64,000 nt of DNA from Rhodoferax sp. U2-2l (GCF_020594515.1 NZ_JAJCTH010000014.1:62001-126000); one strand, 5' to 3'. Positions 27,955-40,240 are shown, counted from the first letter of the stretch. Notes: generated by a model not told the origin, from the letters alone. Program-made: numbers and translations.

Positions 27955-29292
27955 TCAGTCAGCTTTGTCCGCAAACGGATTGGCGGATGTTTTCAGTTCG
28001 ATGCGCAGCGGTGTGCCGACCAGATCGAAGGCCTGGCGAAATCGGCCTTCCAGAAAACGTTTGTAGGCATCGGTCACATGTTCCAGTGAATTGCCGTGGA
28101 TCACGATGATCGGCGGGTTCATGCCGCCCTGGTGCGCGTAGCGCAGCTTGGGCCGGTACATGCCCGAGCGCTTCGGGCTTTGAAACTGCACCGATTCCAA
28201 CAACAGGCGCGTCAACACGGGCGTGGACATCTTGCAGTTGGCCGCCTTGTAGGCCTGGATGATGGACGCCCACAGTGGCCCCAAGCCCTGACGTTTTTGG
28301 GCAGAAATCAGGTGCATGTTGGCAAACTTCAAAAACGCCAAGCGCGTCTCGATGGAGCGCTTCACCAGCTCCCGCTGGTAGTCGTCGACCGCATCCCATT
28401 TGTTGACGGCCAGCACCACGGCACGACCGTTTTCCAGGATGTAGCCCGCGATGTGGGCGTCCTGGTCGGTCACCCCTTGCGTGGCGTCAATCAGTAGCAG
28501 CACCACGTTGGCCGACTCGATGGCTTGCAGGGTTTTGACCACCGAGAACTTCTCAATGGCTTCAAAAACCTTGCCACGACGGCGTAACCCGGCGGTGTCA
28601 ATCAACTCGAATTTCTGGCCTTCGCGCTCGAACGGCACCGAAATAGCGTCCCGAGTGGTGCCGGGCAGATCAAAGGCGACCAGACGTTCCTCGCCCAGCC
28701 AGACGTTGATCAGGGTGGACTTGCCGACGTTGGGTCGGCCCGCCACTGCCAGTTTGATCACGCCGGGCGCCGCTTCGTCGTCGTCAGCGCCCTCTTCCAG
28801 GTTCAAAGGCTTGAGCGCCAGGTCCAGCAAGGAGCGGATGCCCTGCCCGTGCGCGGCTGACACCGGCAGGACTTCACCCAGGCCCAACTCGTAGAACTCG
28901 ACCAATTGGGCACCTTCGAGCATGCCTTCGGCCTTGTTGGCGACCAACAGGCAGTTTTTGCCCAACCGCCTCAGGTAATTGGCAATGTCATGGTCTTGCG
29001 CCGACACGCCGCCACGCGCATCGACCACAAAAATCACGACGTCGGCTTCGGCCACGGCCTGCCGGGTCTGCTTGGCCATTTCTTTGTAGATGCCGCTGGT
29101 TGCGTCAGGCTCAAAGCCGCCGGTGTCAATCACGATGAATTCATGTCCCGTGTGCTTGCCGTTGCCGTAATGACGATCACGCGTCAATCCGGAATAGTCA
29201 GCCACGATGGCATCACGCGATTTGGTCAACCGGTTGAACAGTGTCGACTTGCCCACATTGGGGCGGCCCACCAGGGCCAATACGGGCTTCAT
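27955..29292 (-). CDS. der: tandem GTPase Der (EngA)
   Basis: 50S assembly GTPase, 445 residues from [17 protein letters not shown]. Two G domains, each with GRPNVGKST and a DTAG/DTGG switch, followed by a KH-like domain ([18 protein letters not shown]). The second G domain has NKWD. Follows bamB by 16 bases. Confidence 0.98.
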   Translation of the reverse strand: MKPVLALVGRPNVGKSTLFNRLTKSRDAIVADYSGLTRDRHYGNGKHTGHEFIVIDTGGFEPDATSGIYKEMAKQTRQAVAEADVVIFVVDARGGVSAQDHDIANYLRRLGKNCLLVANKAEGMLEGAQLVEFYELGLGEVLPVSAAHGQGIRSLLDLALKPLNLEEGADDDEAAPGVIKLAVAGRPNVGKSTLINVWLGEERLVAFDLPGTTRDAISVPFEREGQKFELIDTAGLRRRGKVFEAIEKFSVVKTLQAIESANVVLLLIDATQGVTDQDAHIAGYILENGRAVVLAVNKWDAVDDYQRELVKRSIETRLAFLKFANMHLISAQKRQGLGPLWASIIQAYKAANCKMSTPVLTRLLLESVQFQSPKRSGMYRPKLRYAHQGGMNPPIIVIHGNSLEHVTDAYKRFLEGRFRQAFDLVGTPLRIELKTSANPFADKAD

Positions 29293-29308
29293 GAGGATAG
29301 GTCTCGCA

Positions 29309-30448
29309 TTATTCGGGCTGAAAGCCGAACACTGTGCCATTGCGCGTGACGGCCACCAGCGTGGTGCCCGCCACGGCGGGTGTTGCGGCGATGGCCGACC
29401 CGTCAGTGGTCAAACGGGTCAGCGGGGTGCCATCCACGCGCGACATGAAATGCAGCAAGCCCGTGGCGTCGCCTGTGACCACCGACCGACCCAGCACCAG
29501 CGGCGCCGTCAGCTGCCGATAACGCAAGCGTTCGGAGCGCCACACCTCGGTGCCGCCGGTCAATTTCCAGGCGAGCAACTTGCCATCGTCTTCAACACCG
29601 AATACTTGCTGCTCATCACCATGCAGACCCACCGCACCAGAGGCCGCCTGCTTCCAGATCACCGAACCACGGTCGGTGTTGACGCAAGCAGCGGCCGTTT
29701 GGAAGGCACGCACACACACCACATTGGCGGCACGGCTGACCCCTGCCACCAGGTCCACCAGTCGTTCAATGTCGTTGGTGCCACGCGGGGTGGCAACGGG
29801 CGCATCCCAGATCACCGTGCCATTGAGCGGATTGAGTCCGACCAGGCGCCCGGCCAGGCCAACCACCAAGGTGTTGTTAACCGCCATCAAAACCCCGGCC
29901 TGGCGCAACACCAGAGCTTCGCCCGGTCGCTGATTGACCCATAGTTTTTTGCCACTGACAGCGTCAAAGGCGGACACGACCCGGTCCGCACCCAAAACAA
30001 AGACGCGTTGTCCGGCGACCAGCGGGGCAGTAAAAACCTGACTGGCCAGACGCGAGCGCCAAAGCTCACGCTCGCCCGCCATCGTCACCAGTTCGTTGTT
30101 GCGGGTCACCACCGCAGCGTATTGCCCATCACTGCCAACCCCGGCGGCAATGGGTGCACCCACATTGTTGCGCCACAACACGGCACCGGTTCGGGCGTCC
30201 AAAGAGGTCACCACGCCTTCAGAACTTGCCAGGGTGACTGTCGTCGGTGTGGTGTGGACGGACAGCGGGAAGTCAACTTTTCCAACCGGGGTTGTCCAGG
30301 CCGTTCGAACACCCAGCAGCGCGGGGTTGGCACCCAGTTCCGCCGGGCGCGGCGCGCTGGAGCCACTGGCGCAGGCGCCGAGTACGCCAACCAAAAACAC
30401 ACTCAGGCCCAGCTTGGCGAGCCGACTGACAGGGGAATGGGAGATCAT
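29309..30448 (-). CDS. bamB: outer-membrane assembly lipoprotein BamB
   Basis: 379 residues with a lipoprotein signal ([14 protein letters not shown], lipobox LGAC) and repeated PQQ-type beta-propeller blades (for example [20 protein letters not shown] and [14 protein letters not shown]). Scaffolds the BAM complex with BamA and BamD (bamD is at 40241). Cotranscribed with yfgM, three bases away. Confidence 0.95.
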   Translation of the reverse strand: MISHSPVSRLAKLGLSVFLVGVLGACASGSSAPRPAELGANPALLGVRTAWTTPVGKVDFPLSVHTTPTTVTLASSEGVVTSLDARTGAVLWRNNVGAPIAAGVGSDGQYAAVVTRNNELVTMAGERELWRSRLASQVFTAPLVAGQRVFVLGADRVVSAFDAVSGKKLWVNQRPGEALVLRQAGVLMAVNNTLVVGLAGRLVGLNPLNGTVIWDAPVATPRGTNDIERLVDLVAGVSRAANVVCVRAFQTAAACVNTDRGSVIWKQAASGAVGLHGDEQQVFGVEDDGKLLAWKLTGGTEVWRSERLRYRQLTAPLVLGRSVVTGDATGLLHFMSRVDGTPLTRLTTDGSAIAATPAVAGTTLVAVTRNGTVFGFQPE

Positions 30449-30451
30449 GGC

Positions 30452-31129
30452 TTACTTTCCTTGCGCGGCATCCACCGGCGTATTGCTCTGCACATCAACA
30501 CCCAGGGCATTGAGTTTGACTTCGACCAGGCGCCGGTATTCGGTACGCGGCTCAAACGCCTTGTAGGCTTTTTGATACTGCTCGATGGCTTTGGCCGTGT
30601 TACCTTGCAGCGTCAGGATGTCGCCAGTGCGGTCCGCGACCAGGGCTTCGAACCCGGTTGGAAACGCGCCACCCAGTTGGCTTAAAGCGCCGTCCAAGTC
30701 CTTGGCATCCATCAACAACCCGGCCAGCCTGAGTTTGGCCACCGCCTGATAACCCGCGTCTGCCGATTTTTCAGCCACCCAACCCAGCGCCGCTTTGGCT
30801 TCGTCCGGCTTGCCTGCCGTGGCATAGTGTCTGGCTGCCAGCAGCCCGGACTGTTGGGCATAGGTGGTGGAAGCAAAGCGCTCCTTCATGTCGGAAAAAA
30901 CGCGGTCAATCTTGGCCGTGTCGCCAGACTGGATGGAGCGCTCCACCTCATCAAACAAGGCTGCGGCCTGGTTGGCCTGGCTGCGCTGCCAATAGTTGTA
31001 AAAATTCCAGGCGGCAAACGCCGACAGAACGGCGATCAATGCCCAGGTGATGGCATTGCCGTATTGCTTCCAGAAATGCTTGAGTTGGTCAAGCTGTTCC
31101 TGTTCTTCAAGATCCAAATGATTTGCCAT
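30452..31129 (-). CDS. yfgM: YfgM-like membrane-anchored TPR protein
   Basis: 225 residues: cytoplasmic N terminus (LEEQEQLDQLKHFWKQYG), one membrane helix (AITWALIAVLSAFAAWNFY), then periplasmic TPR-like helices. E. coli YfgM (DUF2133) associates with the Sec translocon and PpiD. The hisS-yfgM-bamB-der order is conserved. Confidence 0.93.
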   Translation of the reverse strand: MANHLDLEEQEQLDQLKHFWKQYGNAITWALIAVLSAFAAWNFYNYWQRSQANQAAALFDEVERSIQSGDTAKIDRVFSDMKERFASTTYAQQSGLLAARHYATAGKPDEAKAALGWVAEKSADAGYQAVAKLRLAGLLMDAKDLDGALSQLGGAFPTGFEALVADRTGDILTLQGNTAKAIEQYQKAYKAFEPRTEYRRLVEVKLNALGVDVQSNTPVDAAQGK

Positions 31130-31140
31130 GTCGTGCTTCG

Positions 31141-32454
31141 CTAAACGCAGGATTGTAGGGTTGGGGCCCAGGCGGCCAAGTCGGCCAGGGAGCGGGTCAC
31201 TTGCGCAGTGCCAGCATCACGCAGAGGTTTGACGGTGACCTGTTGTGATGCCACCTCGTCGGTCCCGAAGATCAGCGCATAACGTGCGCCACTGGTGTCA
31301 GCGCGCTTGAATTGGCTTTTCATGCTGCCCATGCCATCGGCTGAACTGGCGTGCATCTGGACACTGATGCCTGAGTTTCGCAAGGCTTGAAGTGTTGACA
31401 GAACCATGGGCATGGCCGCCACGTCTGTGACGATCGCATAGGCGTCCAGCGGCGCGGCCGTCCCCAGGCGTCCGGCCGTTTTGGCCAGTTCCAAAACGCG
31501 GTCGACACCCAAAGCCCAACCGATCGCCGGGGTCGGCTTGCCACCCAACTGCTCGAACAAATAGTCATAACGACCGCCCGCACAGACCGTGCCTTGCGAC
31601 CCCAGGCGATCGGTGGTGAACTCAAAAACCGTCAGGTTGTAGTAGTCCATACCGCGCACCAGCCGGGGATTCACCGTGTAAGCGACGCCATTGGCGTCCA
31701 GGATGGCCTTCAGGGTGCTGAAATGCGCCAACGACGCCTCGCCCAAAAAGTCCAGCAACTTGGGCGCCGCGTTGACCAGGCTCTGCATGTGCGGATTTTT
31801 GGTGTCCAGAATGCGCAAGGGGTTGCTGTGAAGCCGCCTGCGCGCTTCTTCATCGAGCAGCGCGATGTTCTGTTCCAAATAGGCGATCAGGGCTTGCCGG
31901 TGTGCCAGGCGCTCGGGTGGTTGGCCCAGGCTGTTGAGTTCGAGCCGCACATCGGTCAAGCCGATCTCTGCCCACAAGGCGGTGGCCATCAAAATCAGCT
32001 CGGCATCCACGTCCGCGCCAGGAAAACCCAGCGCCTCGGCACCAATCTGGTCAAACTGCCGGTAACGCCCTTTTTGCGGGCGCTCGTGCCGAAACATCGG
32101 CCCCATGTAATAGAGGCGCTTGCCGCCGTCATACAACAGACTGTGTTCGATGGCCGCGCGCACCACGCCCGCTGTGGCTTCCGGGCGCAGCGTCAACGGG
32201 TCGCCGTTGAGCCGGTCGTCAAAGCAGTACATCTCTTTCTCGACGATGTCGGTGACCTCGCCCAAGCCGCGGACGAACAGGGGTGTGCGCTCCACGATGG
32301 GGGTGCGGATGTTGCGATAGGCAAAACGGGCCATCAGGCCGCGCACTTTGGCTTCCAACCATTCGACCGTGGCCGAATCTGGCGGCAGCAGGTCATTCAT
32401 GCCTTTGACGGCAGTCAGTTTGTTGGCGGTTGGGGTGGGTACTTTGTCAATCAT
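31141..32454 (-). CDS. hisS: histidyl-tRNA synthetase
   Basis: 437 residues, class II synthetase. Motif 2 is [15 protein letters not shown]; His motifs [14 protein letters not shown] and [21 protein letters not shown]-terminal anticodon-binding domain ([17 protein letters not shown]). Start [21 protein letters not shown]. The paralogue hisZ lies nine kilobases downstream. Confidence 0.98.
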   Translation of the reverse strand: MIDKVPTPTANKLTAVKGMNDLLPPDSATVEWLEAKVRGLMARFAYRNIRTPIVERTPLFVRGLGEVTDIVEKEMYCFDDRLNGDPLTLRPEATAGVVRAAIEHSLLYDGGKRLYYMGPMFRHERPQKGRYRQFDQIGAEALGFPGADVDAELILMATALWAEIGLTDVRLELNSLGQPPERLAHRQALIAYLEQNIALLDEEARRRLHSNPLRILDTKNPHMQSLVNAAPKLLDFLGEASLAHFSTLKAILDANGVAYTVNPRLVRGMDYYNLTVFEFTTDRLGSQGTVCAGGRYDYLFEQLGGKPTPAIGWALGVDRVLELAKTAGRLGTAAPLDAYAIVTDVAAMPMVLSTLQALRNSGISVQMHASSADGMGSMKSQFKRADTSGARYALIFGTDEVASQQVTVKPLRDAGTAQVTRSLADLAAWAPTLQSCV

Positions 32455-32465
32455 GGAACGAACAA

Positions 32466-33737
32466 TCAGACTTTGGCTGCGGCGTTGGCACCAAAGCGCT
32501 TTTCAACATAGTCTTCAACAATGGCCTGGAATTCCTGAGCAATGGCATCCCCACGCAGGGTCATGCGCTTTTCACCGTCAATAAAGACCGGCGCGGCCGG
32601 TGCCTCGCCCGTGCCAGGCAAGCTGATGCCGATGTCGGCCTGTTTGCTCTCGCCCGGGCCGTTCACGATGCAGCCCATGACAGCGACCTTCATCTTTTCG
32701 ACACCTGGGTACTTGCTGCGCCACTGTGGCATCTGGGCCCGCAGGTACTCTTCGATGCGTTGGGTCAGTTCCTGAAACGTCGTGCTGGTGGTGCGGCCGC
32801 AACCGGGACAGGCTGTGACGCTGGGCACAAACGAGCGCAGCTCCAGCGCTTGCAAAATCTCGGCGGCAATCACGACTTCTTGCGTGCGGGACTCGCCGGG
32901 TTGCGGCGTCAATGACACCCGGATGGTGTTGCCGATACCTTCCTGCAACAGGACCGACAGCGCCGCAGCCGACGCCACAGCGCCTTTGGTGCCCATGCCC
33001 GCCTCGGTCAGGCCCAGGTGCAAGGCGTAGTTGCAACGTTTGGCAAGCTCCCGGTACACCGAAATCAGATCCTGCACACCGCTGACTTTGCACGACAGGA
33101 TGATCTGGTTCGGGTCCAGGCCCAGTTCCACCGCCTGTTGCGCGGAATCCAGGGCGGAGGTGATCAAGGCCTCGTACATCACCGGCTTGGCGCCCCATGG
33201 CACCGCACGGCGGCTGTTCTGGTCCATCAAATCAGCCAGCAAGGCCTGGTCGAGGCTGCCCCAGTTGACACCAATGCGCACCGCTTTGTTCCAGCGCACG
33301 GCCGCTTCAATCATCTGGCCGAATTGCCGGTCGCGTTTGTCGCCTTTGCCCACATTGCCGGGGTTGATCCGGTATTTGGACAAGGTTTGGGCACAGTCGG
33401 GAAACTCGGTCAACAAGCGGTGGCCGTTGTAATGGAAATCGCCAACGAGCGGCACGTCGACGCCCATGCGGTCCAGTTGCTCGCGAATATGCGGCACGGC
33501 CTGTGCTGCCTCGGGCGTGTTGACAGTTAAACGAACCATCTCGGAGCCCGCCAGCGCCAGTTCCTTGACCTGGATGGCGGTGCCGATGACGTCCACCGTG
33601 TCGGTGTTGGTCATGGACTGGAGTCGCACGGGGGCGTCACCGCCCACCGTGACGATCCGGCTGCCCCAGACCACCTTGGCCTGGCGGGTTGTTCTGCCTT
33701 GCGCGTTGGCTTCAGCAATCGGCGTGGGAATATGCAT
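32466..33737 (-). CDS. ispG: 4-hydroxy-3-methylbut-2-enyl diphosphate synthase (GcpE)
   Basis: Fe-S enzyme of the MEP isoprenoid pathway, 423 residues. TIM-barrel N terminus ([16 protein letters not shown], [10 protein letters not shown]) and the C-terminal 4Fe-4S site CPGCGRTT with a further Cys in GCIVNGPGE. The ATG overlaps the rodZ stop (TGATG); a GTG one codon upstream is possible. Confidence 0.98.
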   Translation of the reverse strand: MHIPTPIAEANAQGRTTRQAKVVWGSRIVTVGGDAPVRLQSMTNTDTVDVIGTAIQVKELALAGSEMVRLTVNTPEAAQAVPHIREQLDRMGVDVPLVGDFHYNGHRLLTEFPDCAQTLSKYRINPGNVGKGDKRDRQFGQMIEAAVRWNKAVRIGVNWGSLDQALLADLMDQNSRRAVPWGAKPVMYEALITSALDSAQQAVELGLDPNQIILSCKVSGVQDLISVYRELAKRCNYALHLGLTEAGMGTKGAVASAAALSVLLQEGIGNTIRVSLTPQPGESRTQEVVIAAEILQALELRSFVPSVTACPGCGRTTSTTFQELTQRIEEYLRAQMPQWRSKYPGVEKMKVAVMGCIVNGPGESKQADIGISLPGTGEAPAAPVFIDGEKRMTLRGDAIAQEFQAIVEDYVEKRFGANAAAKV

Positions 33738-34669
33738 CACTTCACCTCAAATCGGGCAACATTGTCTCGGGCCAGCGGCGTCAGATCGAGCGGCTTGCCA
33801 CGCACCGCCACGGACACCCTATCGGCGCGTCCGACAGTCACGGACAGCGGCAATTGTCCGGCCACACGGATCATCTCGCCATTGAGGATGATCCTGCGCA
33901 ATTTGGACTGACCCGTTGCATCCGTCACTTCAACCCATGACTCACCAAGACCACTGAGCTCCAGCACAGCCGAAGGTGCTGACGCTTGCGGGTCCAACGT
34001 GGCCGCTGGTCCGGTCGACGCCACCGCTTCAACATTGCTCACCGGCACAGCGGGCGGGGCAGCCAGCGCAGCCACCTGCTGGCCTGTCGCTGGTAAGGGT
34101 GTAGCCAGGCCGGATGGGCCCGACGCACTGACATCAACTTCGCTTGGCAAGGCAGTTGGCGGCTCGTTGAACGCGAGTGGCAGCGATGCGCTGGTCGTCG
34201 AAGCGCCTTCACCGTCCAGCAAAGGCCTGTTTGGCCAGAACACAATCGCGCTGATCGCCACAACGATGAACACAACGGCCAAGCCAAGCGGGGTCGAGAT
34301 TTGCGCCTGCCACCCCCGGTGCGACACGGGGCCAGACTCCTTGAAGGTGGTGTTCAAGTCGGTTTCTTTCGCCTTGAAGGGGGTGGGCTTAGACTCCGGC
34401 AAACTCGCCATGATCGGCGCGGGATCCACCTTCAGGGAGCGGCAGACGCTCAGCGCCAGCGAACGGGCAAACACCATGTCCGGCAACTCTTCAAACCGGC
34501 CCGCTTCCAGCGCCTCCAGCTTTTTGACGGTGACTTTCAACGCCACCGCCAGCGCGGCAATGTGTAAGCCCTGGGCTTCACGGGCTTCCCTGAGCATGGC
34601 ACCGGCCTGAGAAGGCGATTTGTCGGCCGAAGTGTCCTGCAAAGGGTCGCCAAGGACTTGATCACTCAT
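33737..34669 (-). CDS. rodZ: RodZ cytoskeletal protein
   Basis: 310 residues: an N-terminal HTH ([20 protein letters not shown]) that binds MreB, a membrane helix near 110-135 ([16 protein letters not shown]), an Ala/Pro/Ser-rich periplasmic linker, and a C-terminal beta domain ([12 protein letters not shown]). Start [11 protein letters not shown] overlaps the pilW end by eight bases; an ATG four codons upstream also fits. Confidence 0.93.
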   Translation of the reverse strand: MSDQVLGDPLQDTSADKSPSQAGAMLREAREAQGLHIAALAVALKVTVKKLEALEAGRFEELPDMVFARSLALSVCRSLKVDPAPIMASLPESKPTPFKAKETDLNTTFKESGPVSHRGWQAQISTPLGLAVVFIVVAISAIVFWPNRPLLDGEGASTTSASLPLAFNEPPTALPSEVDVSASGPSGLATPLPATGQQVAALAAPPAVPVSNVEAVASTGPAATLDPQASAPSAVLELSGLGESWVEVTDATGQSKLRRIILNGEMIRVAGQLPLSVTVGRADRVSVAVRGKPLDLTPLARDNVARFEVK

Positions 34670-35498
34670 CAAACGCTCCACGCTGGTACATCGCCGCTTG
34701 CTCGGACTGGGGGAAACGCTTGACCAGTTGCGTCGCCAACTGGTTCATCGCCTCCAGATTGGCCATGCGGCGTTCAATCTTGATGCCAAGCCAAAGTGTT
34801 TCAGCATTGGCCATCTCACTGTTGTTCAGGCGACGGATATAAAACTGTGCGCGCGCATTGTCCCGCCGCTGAAAAAGAACATTGGCCAGGTTGTAGCCCG
34901 TCACCGGGTTGCCAGCGTCATATTCGTAAGACTTGACCAGACTGGCCTCAGCCTCTGGCAGCTGACCGGCCTTGATCTGACACAGGCCCTGCGCCATGTG
35001 TGTTTTGGCCCGCTCGCGGTAAAGCGGATTGGCCAGCGCCTGGTTGAAATAGGCCATGGACTGGGGATAACGACCATCCTGGCACTTCAGCCACCCCATG
35101 TTGTGCAACACGTTGCCGTCGCGCGGCTTGAGCGAGAGCGCTTTGTTGAAACTCTCTTCGGCAATGCCGTAGTCATTGAGCCGCATGTAAATCAAACCGC
35201 GCAGACTGAAGGCGTCCGAATAGGTCGGATCAATCAAAATGGCTTGTTTGATTTCGTCCAGAGCAATGGTTGGCTTGCCCTGCTCAAGATAACCCAAGGC
35301 CAATTCGACCCGAATCCGCGCCCGCTTGCGCTCGGCGGTTTCGTCAGACTCGGTGATGATGTCGTCATGCCTTTCACTGGCTGAAGTGAGTCCGGCGTGC
35401 CCGGCGCAACCACTGAGGGTGATCCAGCTGCACAACACACACCCTGCCAGCAACCAGTCAAGACGACGCGTCCATACAGTCTTCATCGTGGCTTTCAT
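34662..35498 (-). CDS. pilW: type IV pilus biogenesis lipoprotein PilW/PilF
   Basis: 278 residues with a lipoprotein signal (lipobox LSGC, in VLCSWITLSGCAGHAG) and TPR units (ALGYLEQGKPTIALDEIKQA, AEESFNKALSLKPRDGNVLH). PilF/PilW promotes secretin multimerisation in the outer membrane. rlmN-pilW-rodZ-ispG is the conserved order. Alternative Met at codon 5. Confidence 0.93.
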   Translation of the reverse strand: MKATMKTVWTRRLDWLLAGCVLCSWITLSGCAGHAGLTSASERHDDIITESDETAERKRARIRVELALGYLEQGKPTIALDEIKQAILIDPTYSDAFSLRGLIYMRLNDYGIAEESFNKALSLKPRDGNVLHNMGWLKCQDGRYPQSMAYFNQALANPLYRERAKTHMAQGLCQIKAGQLPEAEASLVKSYEYDAGNPVTGYNLANVLFQRRDNARAQFYIRRLNNSEMANAETLWLGIKIERRMANLEAMNQLATQLVKRFPQSEQAAMYQRGAFDE

Positions 35499-35501
35499 CG
35501 T

Positions 35502-36638
35502 TCAGATTTTCGCATCGGTCGCCAGGCCGGCATTCAGCTCGGCGCTGCGTTGCCGGGCGATTCGGATGGTGACGCGGGTGCGGTCGACCACATCGCCAGC
35601 GAGCTGACCACAAGCCGCATCAATGTCATCACCACGGGTTTTGCGCACCGTGGTGGTGATGCCTGCTTCACTCAGTACCTTGGCAAACGCCAACACGCGC
35701 TCGGGCTTGGAGCGATGCAGGCCGGAGGCCGGAAACGGGTTGAACGGAATCAGGTTGAATTTGCACCAGGACACCGAGTGGCCGTAGTGCTTGACCAACT
35801 GCACCAGCTCGTGCGCCTGGGCATCACTGTCGTTGACACCGTCCAGCATGCAATACTCAAACGTGATGAAGTCTCTGGGCGCGTGCGCCAGGTAATTCAC
35901 ACAGGCAGGCATCAGCTCTTCCAGCGGATGTTTGATGTTGAGCGGCACCAGGTAATCACGCAGCGCATTGTTGGGGGCATGCAAAGACACCGCCAGCGCC
36001 ACCGGGCAGTCCTGCCCGAGCAATTCCAGCTTCTTGACCAGACCCGACGTCGACACCGTGACACGTCGGCGTGACAGACCATAGGCGTGGTCATCGAGCA
36101 TCATTTTCAACGCCGGAACCAGCGCTGCGTAGTTTTGCAGCGGTTCGCCCATGCCCATCATCACGGTGTTGGAGATCACCCGCTCATCACGCTTCAGATG
36201 CTTGCGCAAAAAATGCTCGGCAAACCAGAGCTGGCCGATGATCTCACCAGTGGTCAGGTTGCGGCTGAAGCCTTGGTGGCCTGTGGAGCAAAACCGGCAG
36301 CCCATGGCGCACCCGGCTTGGGTAGACAGACACAGCGTGCCGCGATCGTCTTCAGGAATGAAGACCGACTCGATGACATTGCCACCGCCCACATCGAACA
36401 GCCATTTGATGGTGCCGTCGGCAGATTCATGCTGCGACACAACATCCATCGCGCGGACACAGGCCACACCCTTGAGCTTGTCGCGCAAGGATTTGGCCAG
36501 GTCACTCATGTCGTCGAAACTGGTGCACCCCCGTTGGTGGATCCAGCGAAACAACTGAACGGCGCGAAAACGCTTTTCACCCAGCCGCTCACAAAAAGCG
36601 GTCAGAGCCTCAAGATCGAACTCAAGCAGATTGACCAT
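35502..36638 (-). CDS. rlmN: 23S rRNA / tRNA adenine C2-methyltransferase RlmN
   Basis: Radical SAM enzyme that methylates A2503 of 23S rRNA and A37 of some tRNAs. Fe-S motif [10 protein letters not shown] and the resolving-Cys region near the C terminus ([18 protein letters not shown]). Start set at [12 protein letters not shown], giving 378 residues. The frame extends to 36713 with two more Met, and no ribosome site decides between them. Confidence 0.94.
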   Translation of the reverse strand: MVNLLEFDLEALTAFCERLGEKRFRAVQLFRWIHQRGCTSFDDMSDLAKSLRDKLKGVACVRAMDVVSQHESADGTIKWLFDVGGGNVIESVFIPEDDRGTLCLSTQAGCAMGCRFCSTGHQGFSRNLTTGEIIGQLWFAEHFLRKHLKRDERVISNTVMMGMGEPLQNYAALVPALKMMLDDHAYGLSRRRVTVSTSGLVKKLELLGQDCPVALAVSLHAPNNALRDYLVPLNIKHPLEELMPACVNYLAHAPRDFITFEYCMLDGVNDSDAQAHELVQLVKHYGHSVSWCKFNLIPFNPFPASGLHRSKPERVLAFAKVLSEAGITTTVRKTRGDDIDAACGQLAGDVVDRTRVTIRIARQRSAELNAGLATDAKI

Positions 36639-36721
36639 TGAGCCAGGCACCTGCATCGTCTCACGCCGCTTGGCCAGGGCGTGGAGTTCATCGTGTGAAT
36701 GGTCAACGGTCATGCCAGAGA

Positions 36722-37147
36722 TCAGCGCGAAAAAACGTTCATGCCAGGGAAAAAGAAGGCCACCTCGGCACAGGCGGTCTCGGCAGCGTCGGAGCCGTGC
36801 ACGGCGTTGGCATCGATGCTGTCAGCAAAATCGGCGCGGATGGTACCGGGTGCGGCTTTTTTCGGGTCGGTGGCGCCCATCAGTTCACGGTTTTTCAGGA
36901 TGGCGTTTTCACCTTCCAGCGCCTGGATCATGACCGGACCCGAGATCATGAAGCTGACCAGATCCTTGAAGAAAGGACGGTCTTTGTGCACGGCGTAAAA
37001 GGCTTCCGCTTCGCGTTGCGACAGGTGAGCCATTTTGGAGGCCACAATCTTCAGGCCAGCGGCCTCAAAGCGGGCGTAGATCTGGCCGATCACGTTTTTG
37101 GCAACGGCGTCGGGTTTGATGATGGAGAGCGTGCGTTCGATAGCCAT
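36722..37147 (-). CDS. ndk: nucleoside diphosphate kinase
   Basis: 141 residues, complete. Phosphohistidine motif [13 protein letters not shown] terminus [12 protein letters not shown], and nucleotide-binding [19 protein letters not shown] lies upstream of the ATG. First gene of the long ndk-to-metC series. Confidence 0.98.
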   Translation of the reverse strand: MAIERTLSIIKPDAVAKNVIGQIYARFEAAGLKIVASKMAHLSQREAEAFYAVHKDRPFFKDLVSFMISGPVMIQALEGENAILKNRELMGATDPKKAAPGTIRADFADSIDANAVHGSDAAETACAEVAFFFPGMNVFSR

Positions 37148-37243
37148 GGGATTTCCTTGTGAATAAAAAGTGATTTTTGGTCATTCAACCAAAGCCCTTG
37201 ATCTTAACCTGCGCCTGACTGACTTATGCCCTGAAGGGTGGGC

Positions 37244-38404
37244 TCATCTGCTGCGTCCACCGGCCCGGCGCCCGGCGCCCGGACCGCCGGAGCGCTTTTT
37301 GCCGGCCTCCTGCCGTTGCCTGGACAAGCTGTCGGCACCGATGTAACCCAAGGATGTTTTCAGGGGATCCGGCTGTGGTGAGGCCCCCTGCCCTGGTGGC
37401 TTGGCGCGATTGGCGCTCCCCCGCACGGGTTTGCCTGGACCGCGCAGGGGCCCATTGGCAGGACGCCCGGTGCGACTGCGCTTGTCCGGTGGGGGCAGTG
37501 AGGCGGGTTCCCGCGGATGGGCTCCTTGCGCTTGCGCAGCACGTGTCAGCAGACGAATGTCCGCATCATCCAACTCCACCCAGGCGCCGCGTTTCAGTCC
37601 CCGCGGCAACACCATGGAGCCATACCGGATACGGATGAGCCGGCTGACCGCATGCCCCACCGACTCCAGCATCCGACGCACCTCGCGGTTGCGGCCTTCA
37701 GAAATGGTCACCCGGTACCAGCAGTTGGAACCTTCACCGCCACCGTCTTCAATGGAACCAAACTGCGCCATGCCGTCGTCCAGGCGCACACCGTCCAGCA
37801 GCTTGTGTTTTTCTTCCTGCGTCAGCGCACCCAGCACCCGCACAGCGTATTCGCGCTCCAGACCAAACCGGGGGTGCATCAGGTTGTTCGCCAGCTCACC
37901 GGAGCTGGTAAACAGCAGCAAGCCTTCGGTGTTCAAGTCAAGCCGACCAACAGACTGCCACTTGCCCTGAAAGAGCTTGGGCAACTTGCGAAAGACGGTC
38001 GGCCGATTCTGCGGGTCGTCGTGGCTGACCACTTCCCCCGCGGGCTTGTGGTAAGCCAGCACACGCGCCGGTGGCGGTGCGATCTTGAAGCGGATCGGCT
38101 TGCCATTGACTTTGACATGGTCACCAAACTGAACGCGCTGGCCGATATGCGCCGGTTCGTTGTTCACGGTGATGCGTCCTTCCAGGATCATTTGCTCCAT
38201 CTCCAGGCGCGACCCCATGCCCGCCTGGGCCAGCACTTTGTGCAGCTTGGGCGACTCGGGTTGCGGGGGCAAGACCCGTTTGAGCGTCGCCGCCTCGTCG
38301 GTGCTCTCCACCGCGTCAAAGACACCGGAGACAACATCCTCAAAACGGATCACGTCCGGGAGTGCGTCTGCGGGCACGGTGGGCTCGTTGGAATGTTCAG
38401 TCAT
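37244..38404 (-). CDS. rluB: RsuA/RluB family rRNA pseudouridine synthase
   Basis: 386 residues. S4 domain ([20 protein letters not shown]), catalytic motif [14 protein letters not shown] with its Asp, and [20 protein letters not shown] long basic Pro/Gly/Arg-rich tail follows from about residue 285, as in betaproteobacterial RluB. Overlaps scpB by four bases; scpB-rluB is a conserved pair. Confidence 0.93.
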   Translation of the reverse strand: MTEHSNEPTVPADALPDVIRFEDVVSGVFDAVESTDEAATLKRVLPPQPESPKLHKVLAQAGMGSRLEMEQMILEGRITVNNEPAHIGQRVQFGDHVKVNGKPIRFKIAPPPARVLAYHKPAGEVVSHDDPQNRPTVFRKLPKLFQGKWQSVGRLDLNTEGLLLFTSSGELANNLMHPRFGLEREYAVRVLGALTQEEKHKLLDGVRLDDGMAQFGSIEDGGGEGSNCWYRVTISEGRNREVRRMLESVGHAVSRLIRIRYGSMVLPRGLKRGAWVELDDADIRLLTRAAQAQGAHPREPASLPPPDKRSRTGRPANGPLRGPGKPVRGSANRAKPPGQGASPQPDPLKTSLGYIGADSLSRQRQEAGKKRSGGPGAGRRAGGRSR

Positions 38405-39096
38405 GGTGTGTCCTGTTCAGATGCGGGTGCGAAAGAGTTGGCGCTGGCGGTGGTGTCATCAGACCAGTCGAGATCTGCGGTGCCTGAGGGTGTCAAGCTT
38501 TTGGCTGGCATGTCCGTCAACTGTGCGATATCCGATGTCGACAACTCGCTGGCCAGCAGGGTTTCCAGCGCATCGGAGGCCCCGGTGGGTGACGTCAGCA
38601 GCGGCAGCTGGTCCAGCGAGTCCAGCCCGAGGTCGTCCAGAAAATGACGCGTGGTGGCAAAAAGCGCCGGCCTGCCGATGGTGTCACGGTGTCCGATGAC
38701 CTCGACCCAGCCGCGGTCTTCAAGTTGCTTGAGGGTAAGAGAATTGACCGTCACGCCACGGATATTCTCGATGTCACCGCGGGTGACCGGCTGCTTGTAG
38801 GCAATGATGGCCAGGGTTTCCAGGGTGGCCCGGGTGTATCGCGGCGGCTTCTCCGGGTGCAGACGATCCAGATAAACGCGGATGTCCGGACGACTCTGAA
38901 AGCGCCACCCGGTGGCGACCGACACCAGTTCCAGGCCGCGTTCTACCCAGTCTGCCTGCAAGTCAACCAGCAAGGCATCAATGGTGGCAGCCGTCACCTC
39001 ATCACCGAACAGGACGCGCATGTCCCGCACAGGCAAAGGCTGCTGCGCACAAAGCAAGGCAGATTCGAGGATGCGCTTGGCATCCAACGCGTTCAT
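38401..39096 (-). CDS. scpB: segregation and condensation protein ScpB
   Basis: 231 residues from [15 protein letters not shown]. Two winged-helix domains: N-terminal ([20 protein letters not shown]) and C-terminal ([31 protein letters not shown]). Kleisin-associated partner of the SMC-ScpA complex. scpA is not adjacent. Confidence 0.94.
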   Translation of the reverse strand: MNALDAKRILESALLCAQQPLPVRDMRVLFGDEVTAATIDALLVDLQADWVERGLELVSVATGWRFQSRPDIRVYLDRLHPEKPPRYTRATLETLAIIAYKQPVTRGDIENIRGVTVNSLTLKQLEDRGWVEVIGHRDTIGRPALFATTRHFLDDLGLDSLDQLPLLTSPTGASDALETLLASELSTSDIAQLTDMPAKSLTPSGTADLDWSDDTTASANSFAPASEQDTP

Positions 39097-39209
39097 GGTT
39101 GACAAATTCCGGTCAAAACACACCTGTAGGGTGCGGCACATCAAGAGTTGGGAAACGTGAACTGGACCGACAAGTCATCGGTGGCACGTCAAACGCACTG
39201 CAGGGCAGG

Positions 39210-40226
39210 CTAAAAAGAAGCGCTATTGTAATTGAGGCCCCAGTGCGCCAGCGCAGCCGCAAAATCGGGTGGTAGCGGCGCCCGGAAAACCAAGGACTGC
39301 CCGGTGACCGGGTGATCAAACGCCAGCCGGGCCGCATGCAAGGCTTGCCGTGCCATGCCTGCAGCCGCTGCCCCACCATAAACCGGGTCCGCCACCAAGG
39401 CATGACCGATCGAGGCCAGGTGCACCCTGATCTGGTGCGTTCTGCCCGTGTGCAGCGTGCATTTGAGCAAACACCCTGTGTCCACCGTGGCCAGGCAGGC
39501 AAAGTCGGTCTGCGCGGTCTTGCCTGCATTCACGGACAGATCGACCACCGCCATGCGCAAACGGTTGCCTGGGTCACGGCCAACGGGTGCGTCCACCTGC
39601 CGCAACGTCGGTCCTTGCCAGGCGCCGTGCGCCAGCGCCAGGTACTGGCGCTTGACGGTGCGTGCCGCGATGGCCTGGACCAGGGCGTCCATCACCAAGC
39701 GGGTGCGCGCCACCACCATCAGGCCGCTGGTGTCTTTGTCGAGCCGGTGCACGATGCCAGCGCGCGGCAAATTAAATGCCTGGGCGTCGTGGCCGAGCAG
39801 CCGATTCATCAAGGTGCCGCTCCAGTTACCCGGCGCCGGGTGCACCACCAGCCCGGCGGGCTTGTTGATGACCAGCAGCGATTCATCCTCAAACACGATG
39901 TCGAGCGGCAGACTCTCGGCCTTGAAGGCCTGGCTTTGCGGCGTGGGTCGCAGTTCAATCTGGCCGACATCTCCCGCCTTGACCTTGGCCGATGCCTTCT
40001 TGACGACTTTGCCATTGACAAGCACGCTGCCCAAGTCGATCAGTTGCTGCAGATAACTGCGCGAAAACTCGGGCACCAGATCGGTCAGCGCCAGATCCAG
40101 CCGCAGGCCATGGTGTGCCGGGTCAAAGGACAAGGGCCGCCATTCAGCCTCCGACCCGCCCTCGTCAGCCCCCTCGTTGTCCGGTGCCAAGGGGGGGGTC
40201 GATATAATTTGATGACTGTTTTTCAA
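39210..40226 (-). CDS. rluD: 23S rRNA pseudouridine(1911/1915/1917) synthase
   Basis: 338 residues. S4 domain (RSYLQQLIDLGSVLVNGKVV), catalytic HRLDKDTSGLMVVA with Asp, and the C-terminal GRTHQIRVHLASIGH. The start used is TTG (40226); no ATG is available before the family begins. Start-to-start spacing to bamD is only 14 bases, so the promoters lie inside the two genes. Confidence 0.95.
   Translation of the reverse strand: MKNSHQIISTPPLAPDNEGADEGGSEAEWRPLSFDPAHHGLRLDLALTDLVPEFSRSYLQQLIDLGSVLVNGKVVKKASAKVKAGDVGQIELRPTPQSQAFKAESLPLDIVFEDESLLVINKPAGLVVHPAPGNWSGTLMNRLLGHDAQAFNLPRAGIVHRLDKDTSGLMVVARTRLVMDALVQAIAARTVKRQYLALAHGAWQGPTLRQVDAPVGRDPGNRLRMAVVDLSVNAGKTAQTDFACLATVDTGCLLKCTLHTGRTHQIRVHLASIGHALVADPVYGGAAAAGMARQALHAARLAFDHPVTGQSLVFRAPLPPDFAAALAHWGLNYNSASF
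40203..40208 (+). promoter_or_regulatory. candidate -10 element for bamD
   Basis: A perfect TATAAT 33 bases before the bamD ATG, lying inside the rluD 5' end. The best -35 (TTGTCC at 40177) is 20 bases away, so the pair is weak. Confidence 0.4.
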
Positions 40227-40240
40227 GAAAGCTGTCCTAC